Source of the DNA: UBA7328 sp002471345
Lineage (GTDB): Bacteria; Bacteroidota; Bacteroidia; Chitinophagales; Saprospiraceae
Length of the DNA stretch: 64,000 nt
Direction of reading: 5' to 3'
NCBI GenBank assembly: GCA_964011275.1
Contig: CAXGOB010000010.1
Coordinates: 1 to 64,000 of the forward strand
A program made the position numbers and the translations under genes. Of the stretch, positions 35,665 to 45,483 are shown one piece after another (position 1 is the first letter of the stretch; every line of letters starts with the position of its first letter). A model generated the notes under the pieces. That model was given only the letters and a program-made list of their open reading frames with translations. It did not search any database and was not told the origin of the DNA.

Positions 35665-36870
35665 ATGAATAATGACTTCAGATCTCAGTTTCCTATTCTA
35701 AAAAGAAAGATAAACAACGAGACTTGTGTTTGTCTTGATGGCCCTGCAGGTACTCATGTACCTGACTCAGTCATAAGAGCCATATCTCAATATTATAAAA
35801 GGTCCAATAGTAATGTTCACGGTGCATTTACTTTCACTCAAGAGACCGATAAGATGATGAGCGACACCAGGAGTGCTGTAGCAGACTTTTTAGGTGCTCC
35901 TTCACTAAATAGCATTTCCTTTGGACAAAATATGACCACTTTAAATTTCAGTCTTGCCCGTGCAATAGGAAGACATTTTCAAAAGGGTGACGAAATAGTA
36001 ATTACCCAATTGGATCATGAATCAAATAGAGGCCCTTGGTTAGAGCTAAGACATCTCGGGATTGCTATAAGAGAAGTAAGGATAACTAAAGACGGACATC
36101 TCAACTATGACGACTTCAAAGAAAAAATAAATGATAGAACTCGTCTTGTATGTATGGGATATGCAGCTAATCTGACTGGCACCATTAATAATGTTTCTCT
36201 TATAAGAAAGTTGACTTATGAAGTTGGAGCCTGGTTACTTGTGGATGCTGTGCATTATGCTCCACATTTTAGAATTGATGTCACCTCTCTTGGATGTGAT
36301 TTTTTACTTTGTTCAGCGTACAAATTTTACGGCCCACATGTTGGATTATTATATGTAAAAAAAGGGATATTAGATAGGCTTCCTACAGATAGACTACGTA
36401 CAGCATATCAACATGCTCCCTACTCTATAGAAACCGGCACATTGAATCATGCTGCGATTTCAGGAGTGAAGGCAGCAATTGAATTTATTGCTGCACAAGG
36501 AAATGGGGGCAATTTGTCTTCAAAAATAGACGATGCCTTTATTTCGATCTCAAATCATGAAAAAAAAATAGGACAAATGCTCTATAATGGCCTCAACTCT
36601 ATGAATAACATTGAGATTATTGGACCACATTATGATACAAATCAAAGATCTCCAACCATATCATTTGTACATTCAGAATATAGTGCAAATGAAATATGTC
36701 AAAAACTGGCTGAAGTCAACATTTGCGCATGGAGTGGTCACTTTTATGCTATTAAAGCTACTGAGGTATTGGGATTAGAAGAACAAGGAGGGGTGACCAG
36801 AATGGGCATTTCCGCTTATACCAATGAAGACGATATTGATCGGACTCTAGACTTTATGAAAAAGCTTTAA
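35665..36870 (+). CDS. Cysteine desulfurase-like aminotransferase class V protein
   Basis: A 401-residue PLP fold-type I enzyme. LDGPAGTHVPDSVI near 24-37 opens the domain, ITQLDHESNRGPWLEL near 113-128 holds the conserved His, LLVDAVHYAPHFRID near 192-206 the PLP-contacting Asp, and CSAYKFYGPHVGLLYV near 213-228 the Schiff-base lysine. This matches the 'cysteine desulfurase-like' subfamily rather than IscS or SufS: the active-site loop shows no clear Cys in the usual place. No suf or isc genes adjoin. Substrate unknown. Confidence 0.85.
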   Translation: MNNDFRSQFPILKRKINNETCVCLDGPAGTHVPDSVIRAISQYYKRSNSNVHGAFTFTQETDKMMSDTRSAVADFLGAPSLNSISFGQNMTTLNFSLARAIGRHFQKGDEIVITQLDHESNRGPWLELRHLGIAIREVRITKDGHLNYDDFKEKINDRTRLVCMGYAANLTGTINNVSLIRKLTYEVGAWLLVDAVHYAPHFRIDVTSLGCDFLLCSAYKFYGPHVGLLYVKKGILDRLPTDRLRTAYQHAPYSIETGTLNHAAISGVKAAIEFIAAQGNGGNLSSKIDDAFISISNHEKKIGQMLYNGLNSMNNIEIIGPHYDTNQRSPTISFVHSEYSANEICQKLAEVNICAWSGHFYAIKATEVLGLEEQGGVTRMGISAYTNEDDIDRTLDFMKKL

Positions 36871-37189
36871 GACCCGCTCCACTCTATCCGCAAAAGTCCT
36901 ATAAATCATGCAATATCTGCTTTGTCAAACAAACAACTGGAGCGTCTTTAACTGGCCATATTATATTGAAATAACAATGGAATTATCTCTAAATTAGGAC
37001 TATGTAAAATATATAATCAATGTTTATGTGGTCTTGTATCTGTAGTAATGTTACAATTTTGATGAGTAGCTGTTATAACCCCTAAAATTACCACGAGAAT
37101 TTGTAGATTTTAGATTTTGAAATACTCCTGCCTTTTAATCACAGACATCTTACATTTGTTGATCTTTAAGATTATAATCTTTATCTATT
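36871..37189. other. Intergenic region with a long-range inverted repeat
   Basis: About 320 bases without a gene. AAGAC-CC-GCTCCA (36869-36881) is complementary to TGGAGCGTCTT (36938-36948), an 11-bp stem with a 2-nt bulge around a 56-nt loop, followed by TTAA rather than a T run. It may be a poor terminator or a structured 3' end. Near 37155 TTTGTTG and then ATTATAATCTTTA precede the next gene. Confidence 0.35.
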
Positions 37190-39406
37190 ATGAAAATTCT
37201 ATTGGCTTTATTTAGCATACTGATGATGACCACAATAGTTCAGTCCCAACAGTCCATTACTCTTGAAGAAATATGGAAGGATGGAAAATTTCAAACCAAA
37301 GGTGTACCTGGTTTTAAATTTTTAAAAGATGGAAAACATTACACTCGATTAGAAGATGAAAGGATAAATAAATACGATATCACAACTGGCAAACAAGTAG
37401 ATATGCTTTTAGATATAACTACTTTGAAAGGCAAGTCTGGTTTCAATGGCAATTTAAGCTCATATGAATTCAGTAAGAATGAGAAAAAACTCTTATTACG
37501 TTCTGACAGAAAATCAATATATCGAAGATCTTCTGAGGAATATGTTCATGTGTATGACTTTGTAACTGGCTCACTTAGGTCGGTTTATGAAGAAGATAAA
37601 ATCATGAATGCTACCCTTTCACCTGATGCGAGTATGGTAGCCTATGTTTGGAAAAACGATCTTTATTATTTTGATACTAACAATGGCACTACCCTTCCAA
37701 TCACCAGTGATGGATCAAAAAATGCAATAATCAATGGTTCTACGGATTGGGTATATGAAGAAGAATTTAGCATTGTAAAAGCATTCTGGTGGTCACCTGA
37801 CAGCAGAAAAATAGCATACATCAGATTTGATGAATCCGATGTAAAAGAGTTTACTATGACTCATCATGAAGGTGGTTTGTATCCCAGATATGAGACTTTC
37901 AAATACCCCAAAGTAGGGCAAGAAAACAGCAAGGTTTCAGTTCATATGTACAATCTGAAAAGTGAAAAAATTATAGATGCCGAGATAGGCAACTTGGATG
38001 ACATGTACATACCGAGAGTAAAATGGACTCAAGACCCGAATACGCTATGTGTCTTTAAAATGAATCGCCATCAAAACCATTTACAATTATATGCTGTAGA
38101 TGCTCTTTCAGGTAATTCTGAAATTATGTTAGATGAAAAAAACAAGTTCTACATAGACATCACTAATAATTTGACATTTCTTAAAAATGGAAGAGAGTTC
38201 ATCTGGACAAGTGAAAAAAGTGGTTTTAATCATATCTATCTTTATAATATGAAAGGAGAGGAGTTAAGAGCTATTACAAGTGGAGAATATGATGTAACTA
38301 ACTTTTATGGTATAAATGAAGAAAGAGGCGAGATATTTTATCAGGCGGCTGAACTTTCTCCTATGCAACGAGAAATATATAGAGTAAATCTGAGTGGGAA
38401 ACGAAAGAAAAATTTATCAAAACAGGTAGGTGTCAATTCTGGCAGGTTTAGCAGTACAATGGATTATCATACCATGACGTATAGTAGTATTAATACTGCT
38501 CCAGTATATACTGTAAGAGATAGAAACGGTAAAAAACTTCGAATACTTGAAGAAAACAAACAGATAGCACCTCTTCAAACTGAAAATGAAGTGCAATCAA
38601 TGGAATTCTTTTCATTCAATACTTCTGAAAATGTACAGCTAAATGGATGGATGATAAAACCACCAAATTTCAATGAGAATAATAAGTATCCAGTATTCAT
38701 GTATTTATACGGCGGACCAGGAAGTCAGCAAGTTATGGACAGTTGGAGGGGGACAAATTATTGGTGGTTTCAGATGCTTGCTCAGCAAGGATATGTAGTA
38801 GCATGTGTAGATAACAGAGGAACTGGGGCAAGAGGTGAAGAATTTAAAAAATCTACTTATCTCCAATTAGGACATAAAGAGACTATTGATCAAATTGAAG
38901 CTGCAAAGTATCTAGGAAAGCTGAATTTTACTGATCCAAGTAGAATAGGAATTTTTGGATGGAGTTATGGTGGATATATGTCTTCACTTTGTTTGCTTAA
39001 AGGAAACGATGTATTTAAGGCTGCAATTGCTGTTGCCCCTGTCACGAGTTGGAGGTGGTATGACTCCATTTATACCGAAAGATATATGCGTACAGAAGAA
39101 GAAAATCAAAAAGGATATGCTGAAAATTCTCCTGTATATTTTGCTGATAGATTGAAAGGAAATTATCTTTTAGTACATGGTAGTACGGATGACAATGTTC
39201 ACTTCCAGAACTCTATGGAAATGGCAGGAGCGTTAATAAAAGCCAACAAACAATATGACACCTATTCTTATCCTGGAAGAAATCATGGGATTTTTGGAGA
39301 CAACGCTAGGCTTCATCTTTACACTAAAATGACAAGCTTTTTGAACGAAAAACTCAAAAAAGGAGGTCGTGACAATGATGGAAGCAGCTCAATAAATAGA
39401 CCTTAG
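37190..39406 (+). CDS. Dipeptidyl-peptidase IV-type S9 peptidase
   Basis: Exported 738-residue serine peptidase releasing X-Pro dipeptides. Signal peptide ILLALFSILMMTTIVQS; beta-propeller from ~25 to ~480 that includes STDWVYEEEFS near 183-193, the double-Glu motif that binds the substrate amino terminus; catalytic domain with GGPGSQQVMDSW, the nucleophile in IFGWSYGGYMSSL near 586-598, Asp in HGSTDDNVHF and His in PGRNHGIFG. Typical DPP IV of Bacteroidota, located in the periplasm or at the outer membrane. It ends 38 bases before smpB. Confidence 0.95.
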   Translation: MKILLALFSILMMTTIVQSQQSITLEEIWKDGKFQTKGVPGFKFLKDGKHYTRLEDERINKYDITTGKQVDMLLDITTLKGKSGFNGNLSSYEFSKNEKKLLLRSDRKSIYRRSSEEYVHVYDFVTGSLRSVYEEDKIMNATLSPDASMVAYVWKNDLYYFDTNNGTTLPITSDGSKNAIINGSTDWVYEEEFSIVKAFWWSPDSRKIAYIRFDESDVKEFTMTHHEGGLYPRYETFKYPKVGQENSKVSVHMYNLKSEKIIDAEIGNLDDMYIPRVKWTQDPNTLCVFKMNRHQNHLQLYAVDALSGNSEIMLDEKNKFYIDITNNLTFLKNGREFIWTSEKSGFNHIYLYNMKGEELRAITSGEYDVTNFYGINEERGEIFYQAAELSPMQREIYRVNLSGKRKKNLSKQVGVNSGRFSSTMDYHTMTYSSINTAPVYTVRDRNGKKLRILEENKQIAPLQTENEVQSMEFFSFNTSENVQLNGWMIKPPNFNENNKYPVFMYLYGGPGSQQVMDSWRGTNYWWFQMLAQQGYVVACVDNRGTGARGEEFKKSTYLQLGHKETIDQIEAAKYLGKLNFTDPSRIGIFGWSYGGYMSSLCLLKGNDVFKAAIAVAPVTSWRWYDSIYTERYMRTEEENQKGYAENSPVYFADRLKGNYLLVHGSTDDNVHFQNSMEMAGALIKANKQYDTYSYPGRNHGIFGDNARLHLYTKMTSFLNEKLKKGGRDNDGSSSINRP

Positions 39407-39444
39407 CATATTAATTTTTAGCATTGTAGAAAGAGGCACAAAAC

Positions 39445-39900
39445 GTGAAAGACTTTAAAGAAATAAAAAATAGAAAAGCAAAATTTGAGTACCATTTTTT
39501 GCAATCCTATGAAGCTGGAATCACATTAGTAGGTACTGAAGTGAAGTCTATAAAATCTGGGCTAGCAAATTTGACAGATGCCTATTGTATATATAAAAAT
39601 GGAGAGCTATTTATCAAAAGTCTGTACATAGCCGAATATCCATTTGGTAATGTACACAATCATGAAACAAGGCGAGATAGAAAGCTCTTACTCAAAAAAA
39701 CAGAGTTAAAAAAAATAGAGCGAAGAGTGAAAGAAAAAGGCAACTCAGTCATTCCTTACCGTATTTATTTAAGTGAAAGGGGAATGATAAAAGTTGAGAT
39801 ACATGTAGCTCAAGGAAAGAAGTCTTATGATAAAAGAGAATCAATAAGATCTAAAGATCAAAAGAGAGATCTCGACAGGATTAAGAAAATTAGCTTATAA
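39445..39900 (+). CDS. smpB: SsrA-binding protein SmpB
   Basis: SmpB binds tmRNA and delivers it to stalled ribosomes for trans-translation. The 151-residue product has the OB-fold signatures KFEYHFLQSYEAGITLVGTEVKSIKSG and AYCIYKNGELFI, HEPTR-equivalent HNHETRRDRKLLL and a basic C-terminal tail (KKSYDKRESIRSKDQKRD) that enters the decoding centre. The start is GTG at 39445. The stop codon overlaps the stop region of the convergent gldE by 6 bases. The tmRNA gene is not in this window. Confidence 0.96.
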   Translation: MKDFKEIKNRKAKFEYHFLQSYEAGITLVGTEVKSIKSGLANLTDAYCIYKNGELFIKSLYIAEYPFGNVHNHETRRDRKLLLKKTELKKIERRVKEKGNSVIPYRIYLSERGMIKVEIHVAQGKKSYDKRESIRSKDQKRDLDRIKKISL

Positions 39901-41163
39901 AGTACTTTCTATATCTTTTGCTTTTTGGTTTATGAATACCCTTACTGTCTCGATTTTAGTGTCACTTAGTTTTTCAATCACAAATTTATAATTGTCAATT
40001 TCCCAAACTTCACCTTCCTTTTCTGGAATATTTCCTGTGGACATCACCAAAAAGCCTGATAGCGTTTGATATTCTCCTTCAGGAAAAGAAAGTTGATCAA
40101 ATTTATCATTGAGGTCATCTATTTCTAATCTTCCAGAAAACAAAAATTCTGTCTCGCTTATCTGCCTTTCTATATGATCTTCGATATCATACTCATCCTC
40201 GATATCACCAAAAATTTCTTCTAATACATCTTCTAATGTGATCACTCCAGCTGTACCGCCAAATTCATCCACAACACAAGCAATATTATTGTTTTCTTTT
40301 ATGAATTTAAACATTAGATCTTGAGCATTCATCGCATCTGGTACTAACATAATATCCATTATCAGAGGCTTTACAGATTTGGGGTTATTCAGTAATTTTT
40401 GGTGATGAATGTATCCTATAACGTTGTCTATATCTCCATTGGTTACCAGTATTCTAGATACGTTAGTCTCTTTAAATAATTTGAGGATGTCATCAACACT
40501 ATTTGATTTATCAGCTTCTATTATTTCCATTCGGGGCACCATACAGTCCCTCACTTTTAACTGATTGAGATTTAAGGCATTGGTAAATATTTCTTGATCA
40601 ATCTCCTCATTAAAACTGCTTATGGTATCCTCCATGTAGTTTTGCAGATCCAGTCTATTCAGTGCCATACTAATGTTCTCAGCAGGAGATTTCACAAACC
40701 ATCTCAACATAAGATTGGTTAATTTAATCATGAGCCATGTAGGTAATTTAAGAATCACTTTAAAGATCTTTAAAAGATAACTCAGATTATAAAGAACCTC
40801 ATTGGCATAAAGTCTAAACAAAGTTTTAGGCAGATATTCCCCAAAGACTAAAACTATTAAAGTGATGATCAGGGTATTAATGAGAAGAAGAACAATTTCA
40901 TTTTGAACAATGGTCAAGAAAAAAGGCTCCATGAGTTGAGTCATCAAATAGGTGAACACCACTAAAGCAACATTATTTCCGACAAGCATTGCGCCTAAAA
41001 ACTCTGATGGATTATCAAACAATTGGCCTAGAATGTTACCTCTTCGGGACCCTTTGTTGCGTTTAATTTCAACATTGAGTTTATTCGCGGATACAAAAGC
41101 AATTTCACTTCCTGAAAAGAAAGCTGATAAAGCCAAAAACAATAAGATTAAAAAAAATAACAT
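39895..41163 (-). CDS. gldE: GldE / CorC-HlyC family CBS-domain membrane protein
   Basis: A 422-residue protein with the CNNM transporter layout: three or four membrane helices in the first ~190 residues including the SGSEIAFVSAN motif at 17-27, then a CBS pair (DCMVPRMEIIEAD; LTNGDIDNVIGYIH; ACVVDEFGGTAGVITLEDVLEEIFGDIEDE) and a CorC/HlyC domain at the end. In Bacteroidota this family includes GldE, needed for gliding, and the location next to lptC and a T9SS type B cargo gene fits. Other functions in metal export are possible. Confidence 0.85.
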   Translation of the reverse strand: MLFFLILLFLALSAFFSGSEIAFVSANKLNVEIKRNKGSRRGNILGQLFDNPSEFLGAMLVGNNVALVVFTYLMTQLMEPFFLTIVQNEIVLLLINTLIITLIVLVFGEYLPKTLFRLYANEVLYNLSYLLKIFKVILKLPTWLMIKLTNLMLRWFVKSPAENISMALNRLDLQNYMEDTISSFNEEIDQEIFTNALNLNQLKVRDCMVPRMEIIEADKSNSVDDILKLFKETNVSRILVTNGDIDNVIGYIHHQKLLNNPKSVKPLIMDIMLVPDAMNAQDLMFKFIKENNNIACVVDEFGGTAGVITLEDVLEEIFGDIEDEYDIEDHIERQISETEFLFSGRLEIDDLNDKFDQLSFPEGEYQTLSGFLVMSTGNIPEKEGEVWEIDNYKFVIEKLSDTKIETVRVFINQKAKDIESTL

Positions 41164-41254
41164 CGAATATTTTGATGAAGCAAAGATAGGGTTTCAAAAG
41201 ATAGAACTGAATGATGAAATAGTAGGAAAATGAATTTGTCTTCTATTTTTATTC

Positions 41255-41824
41255 TCAAAGTCCTAATTGGGATTTCAAATCATCAAATTTTACCTTTCCT
41301 GCATATCCGTTTTTGATTTGGAACCTGGAAAAATCTTCATTTGCATTAAGTCCAAAGCCAAAAGTAGTATCTCCTGTGGCTTGGATTAATCGAATCATTT
41401 TTTCCGATTGCAAAGTTCTAAACTGCTGATCCCACAACAAATGTGATGTCTCCAGACGATCGCCCTTCTCACTTTGAATAAGTACATCTCCTTTTATTGT
41501 TGTCAATCCATTCTCATCCACAAAAGCATAATCAGCAGATATCAAAGATTTGCTATTATTAGACTTGTTGTGAAATACGATATCTAGTCCAGCAGGATAT
41601 TCCTCATTAGTTGAATTATCTGTAAATGATACTATCATCCGCGGACTTGTCAATTCAAATAATAGCCCTGTAGAATCTATACGCGTCATATAAACGCTAT
41701 CAACAATTTCAATTCCAGGATCGACTTGTCCTTCTTCGGATACGATTTCATCTAGGGGTTCTTTACACCGACAAAAGAGCGAAAAAATTAAAGAGAGATA
41801 AATTATAATAGAGCAATTTTTCAT
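41255..41824 (-). CDS. lptC: LPS export ABC transporter periplasmic protein LptC
   Basis: LptC bridges LptBFG to LptA in lipopolysaccharide export. The 189-residue product has an N-terminal lipoprotein-like signal (IIYLSLIFSLFCRCKE), unlike the membrane helix of enterobacterial LptC but usual in Bacteroidota, then a beta-jellyroll (SPRMIVSFTD, YPAGLDIVF, LISADYAFVDENGLTTIKGDVLI, LETSHLLWDQQFRTLQSEKMIRL). The last strands, TTFGFGLNANEDFSRFQIKN, are strongly typical. Start overlaps the stop of the upstream T9SS cargo gene as ATGA. Confidence 0.9.
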   Translation of the reverse strand: MKNCSIIIYLSLIFSLFCRCKEPLDEIVSEEGQVDPGIEIVDSVYMTRIDSTGLLFELTSPRMIVSFTDNSTNEEYPAGLDIVFHNKSNNSKSLISADYAFVDENGLTTIKGDVLIQSEKGDRLETSHLLWDQQFRTLQSEKMIRLIQATGDTTFGFGLNANEDFSRFQIKNGYAGKVKFDDLKSQLGL

Positions 41825-43902
41825 TTGACCACAGTTACGTCTCCATGATAAGTCAAAGTAACATTATCAACGAATGTGACTTCAGCCATCCAAATATACA
41901 CTCCAGGATTTACATCAATTCCATTAATAGTTCCATCCCAACCTTGAAATGGAGAATCATCAAAAAGGACATCATTCACCTGATAAATGATATTGCCAAA
42001 TCGGTCATAAACTCTATATCTGTCGACACTGATTAATGCTACATTAGCACTTATCCATAAAAACTCGTTCTGTTGATTTATCGAAGAAAGACTAATAATA
42101 TTGGGCGACTCTATAGGTCTAATTATTGGTGTAAAAAGATTAACAGCATCGGTGGCTGTACATCCATCTTGATCAGTAATGGTAAGAATGTAAGTTGTTG
42201 TACCAGGCGGAGTAGCCGTCGGGGCCGGACAATCAGAGCATGAGAGCCCAGCTACAGGTCCCCAATCGTATACTACCATTCTTTCCGGAGGCATGTAATC
42301 AGAATTCAATTGTAGAGAAAATCCAAGATCTATACTATCATCTTCAGACACTTGTACAATGAGTGGAGGAGGCTCACTAAGGGTAACGTTTTGGCTTATT
42401 TCACAACCTTTTCTATCTTGAATAGTGAGTGTAAAATCACCTGCTAAAAGTCCATTATAGATTGGTGATGGCTGAAATCCCTCGCCATTTATATTGTAGA
42501 GATATTCTGGAAGCCCTCCAGTACCAATAGCTTCTATAGAACCTTGCGGCACACCGGCACAGATCAAATCAAAGCTTTGGTTATCGATAGCTAAAGTGGA
42601 ATTGTCAGCACAACATGCTGCCACCTCAAATTCTAATATTTCCGTACTTGTACACCCCCTTAATGTCTCCACTGTCAGAGCTACCCTCTTTGTTCCAAAT
42701 GATTCATATAATACATCATGAGGTCCTGGACCATCCATAAATAAAGGGTTTGCTCCTTCGCCAAAGTTCCAAGAATACCCAATTATTTGATCTGTGTTCT
42801 CCAGACTTATATCAGTAAAATTGATAGTTTTATCGCAATCAAAACCATCGTTAGCAACAATATTGAATTGAGGAGTTGGGCCTAAAAATTCTCCTGTTCC
42901 ACCAAATTCAATATTGAATCCAAATCCTGATTCTGAAAAATTATTAACTACCAAGGCATAACTCTCTCCTTCCACCATTTGAAGAGGAGCTAAAAAATTG
43001 TTGTCACCAGGATTACAACCCGCAAATTCTTCTAAATCTGATTCTCCACTCCTCAATCCAGTAGCACCAAAACAAGGCTCATTCAAACTAGCAGGTTGTC
43101 CTCCTGTTTCTCCTGAAGCCATGCATCTTAAAAGCTCTTTATTTGCACAATCTGACAATCCATTAGGTAATCGGTAAAGTGCAAAATCCAGGTCTTCTTC
43201 AGGGTCATTAACATTATTTGGAGTGATAGAAAAAGTTAGTGATCCATTGTTTCTTGCTGTCCATGTATACCATGCTGAAGCAAACTCCTGAGCGATACAA
43301 GTGTTCTCCACTTCATTAGGCAAATCTCCAACTCCCTGCAGATTTTCAATAAAAAAGGAAGACTTGTCACATAAAACAACCGCTGCTCCACAATCTGATT
43401 CTGGAGTCCTGACAGGATTAAATTCTGTGAGACACAATTGAAATGTACCCGCTGTAGCAGTAGAACTGCTAATTCGAATATAATAAACTCTACCAATTAC
43501 TAATTCCGTCATTGTTCTCTCTACAATGTCCTCTCTGTCATCAGAAACATCACCACAAATAATCTCTTGTAGGTTTCCACAAGTACCTTGATATATTGCT
43601 AAAGCACTATTATTAATGGTCTCAAGTGTAGAAGAAGCTTCTCCAAAAAGCTGTACAAAAACTCCAGGTTGAGATGGAGTAAAGCCATACCAAACATCTG
43701 CTTCATGATCTTCAGTTCCCCAGCAAGAGGCATCTGGTGATACAGAAGCTTCTGCATTTACATTTGTAAAAACATTAACAGGGCTACAATAATTAGATAT
43801 GTCTGAAATAAAAAGAGCACTTAGACAATCATCATTGTTGACTTGTGACCAACCAAAAAGTGGTAAAAACAAAATTATGAGAACTACTTCTGATGAACGC
43901 AT
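41821..43902 (-). CDS. Secreted protein with T9SS type B (CHU_C) sorting domain
   Basis: A 693-residue exported protein: signal peptide VVLIILFLPLFGWSQ, then two cysteine-bearing jelly-roll segments (NDDCLSALFIS..., DCGAAVVLCDKSSFF), a PKD-like domain near 345-425 (GYSWNFGEGANP), SprB-like repeat sequence near 450-510 (GLLAGDFTLTIQDRKGC), and the gliding-motility-associated C-terminal domain ending YRVYDRFGNIIYQVN, GWDGTINGIDVNPGVYIWMAEV and YHGDVTVVK. This end is the type B T9SS signal that works with PorP/SprF proteins. Precedes and couples to lptC. Confidence 0.9.
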   Translation of the reverse strand: MRSSEVVLIILFLPLFGWSQVNNDDCLSALFISDISNYCSPVNVFTNVNAEASVSPDASCWGTEDHEADVWYGFTPSQPGVFVQLFGEASSTLETINNSALAIYQGTCGNLQEIICGDVSDDREDIVERTMTELVIGRVYYIRISSSTATAGTFQLCLTEFNPVRTPESDCGAAVVLCDKSSFFIENLQGVGDLPNEVENTCIAQEFASAWYTWTARNNGSLTFSITPNNVNDPEEDLDFALYRLPNGLSDCANKELLRCMASGETGGQPASLNEPCFGATGLRSGESDLEEFAGCNPGDNNFLAPLQMVEGESYALVVNNFSESGFGFNIEFGGTGEFLGPTPQFNIVANDGFDCDKTINFTDISLENTDQIIGYSWNFGEGANPLFMDGPGPHDVLYESFGTKRVALTVETLRGCTSTEILEFEVAACCADNSTLAIDNQSFDLICAGVPQGSIEAIGTGGLPEYLYNINGEGFQPSPIYNGLLAGDFTLTIQDRKGCEISQNVTLSEPPPLIVQVSEDDSIDLGFSLQLNSDYMPPERMVVYDWGPVAGLSCSDCPAPTATPPGTTTYILTITDQDGCTATDAVNLFTPIIRPIESPNIISLSSINQQNEFLWISANVALISVDRYRVYDRFGNIIYQVNDVLFDDSPFQGWDGTINGIDVNPGVYIWMAEVTFVDNVTLTYHGDVTVVK

Positions 43903-43968
43903 CTCTTTCGAATCGATAATATATTGAATGTAAATATGAGTGCAAATTGTACATTTACACCAACAATT

Positions 43969-44691
43969 ATGATTCTTTTAAAAGTAAACTACGTTAAGGT
44001 TCTTATAATATCATTAGCTATTGGCTTTATCCTTTGTTCTTGCAAGCATAATACGTCTATTGAAGAAGCTAACCCTGTGAGTCTTGAGAATCTTAAAGTA
44101 GATAAATATGAGGTCGGAATTGGTCAATTTAGACAATTTTTAGAAAGTAAAAAGTATACAACTACAGCTGATAGTCTCGCATGGTCAGGATTCTTTGACC
44201 CTTACTCCAAAGAATGGGTTGTAGCTGAAAATGCAAATTGGGAAAAACCAGATGGCAGACAAAAGATTGGAGATAATTATCCTGTTACACAGGTTAGCTA
44301 CTATGATGCGTGTGCCTATTGTAACTGGAAAGGAGGCAGACTCCCTACAGCTGCCGAATGGGATCAATTAGCAGGTGATTCTGTAATAGTTGGCAATGTG
44401 TGGGAGGGCATATTCCCTCATCTAGATGAAGGAAAAGATGGATATGAAATTAAAGTGGCTCCACGTGGACTATTTGCTCATAACAAAACAGGACTTTATG
44501 ATATCTTTGGTAATGTCTGGGAATGGACTAGCACCTGGGACGAATTAAAAAATGAACGCATTATAAAAGGTGGAAGTTTTTTATGCGACTATAATGTCTG
44601 TGCTGGATATATCCCGTCGAGATACCAAACAACTCCTGACGATAGTGGCTTGAATCATTTAGGATTTAGGTGCGTGTACGATATGAATTAA
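43969..44691 (+). CDS. Lipoprotein formylglycine-generating enzyme (SUMF1) homologue
   Basis: From ATG 43969 the protein is 240 residues with a lipoprotein signal ending FILCSCK. The FGE-sulfatase fold is clear: VDKYEVGIGQFRQFL, YPVTQVSYYDACAYCNWKGGRLPTAAEWDQLA, LYDIFGNVWEWTS and the closing HLGFRCVYD. Unlike GldK it retains GGSFLCDYNVC, with both cysteines (206 and 211) in the positions of the catalytic pair of true FGE. It could therefore be an active cysteine oxidase working outside the cytoplasm. Starts divergent from the CHU_C gene and precedes rdgB by 17 bases. Confidence 0.85.
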   Translation: MILLKVNYVKVLIISLAIGFILCSCKHNTSIEEANPVSLENLKVDKYEVGIGQFRQFLESKKYTTTADSLAWSGFFDPYSKEWVVAENANWEKPDGRQKIGDNYPVTQVSYYDACAYCNWKGGRLPTAAEWDQLAGDSVIVGNVWEGIFPHLDEGKDGYEIKVAPRGLFAHNKTGLYDIFGNVWEWTSTWDELKNERIIKGGSFLCDYNVCAGYIPSRYQTTPDDSGLNHLGFRCVYDMN

Positions 44692-44708
44692 AGATACTGA
44701 GAAAAAGC

Positions 44709-45290
44709 ATGAAGATAATCCTAGCAACACACAATGATAACAAGGTAAAAGAGATCCAACAGATAATAAAAGGTACTGGTATAAATCTGATTTCTCTCAA
44801 AGAAATAAACTGGACTGAGGAAATTGAAGAAAACGGACTCACCATCGAAGAAAATGCTTGGATAAAAGCTGAGACTGTTTGGAGCAAATTAGGCTTACCT
44901 GTTATTGCAGAAGACACAGGGCTGCTTGTAGATGCTCTAAATGGAGCGCCAGGCGTACACACAGCAAGGTATGCTGGTTCTGATAAGGATTCTAACAAAA
45001 ACATGCAAAAAGTGCTCGAACAATTAGGACATTCTGATAAAAGAACTGCAAGGTTTAAAACAGTAATGTCCATGATCAAAAATGACGAAAGACATCAATT
45101 CATAGGTGTATGTGAAGGTAAAATTGGATATATCAAAACAGGAAACAAAGGTTTTGGTTATGATCCGATATTTATTCCTAAGGGTTATCAACGGAGCTTT
45201 GGCCAACTATCTGTCAAAGTGAAACAAACGATAAGCCACAGAGCTGCTGCCCTGGACCAATTACTTAGATACTTGAATTCAGAAAAATAG
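44709..45290 (+). CDS. rdgB: XTP/dITP diphosphatase (RdgB/HAM1)
   Basis: Removes non-canonical purine nucleotides by hydrolysing XTP, dITP and ITP to monophosphates. From ATG 44709 the protein is 193 residues: KIILATHNDNKVKEI, EEIEENGLTIEENAWIKAE, AEDTGLLVDALNGAPGVHTARYAG, GFGYDPIFIP and the end motif SHRAAALDQLLRYL, all as in the family. An ATG at 44670 would overlap the FGE gene and adds unrelated residues. Likely cotranscribed with the lipoprotein FGE gene. Confidence 0.95.
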   Translation: MKIILATHNDNKVKEIQQIIKGTGINLISLKEINWTEEIEENGLTIEENAWIKAETVWSKLGLPVIAEDTGLLVDALNGAPGVHTARYAGSDKDSNKNMQKVLEQLGHSDKRTARFKTVMSMIKNDERHQFIGVCEGKIGYIKTGNKGFGYDPIFIPKGYQRSFGQLSVKVKQTISHRAAALDQLLRYLNSEK

Positions 45291-45483
45291 ACTTTGAATT
45301 ATTCTAGCTAATTAAGCCACCTATCATTTTTGAACTTTCCCCATCAAATAATTTATACGACACTATTATCGTGGCATAAATATTATTCGATGTACTGATT
45401 TACCAACATTGATAGGTCTAATCTTTGAAACTAAAATTGAGGTCATATTTTATATGATAAAATTTAATATATGTCTATCTTAG

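Noticed and set aside
44694..45079. Minus-strand ORF over rdgB
   Set aside because: Antisense shadow of the conserved rdgB reading frame.
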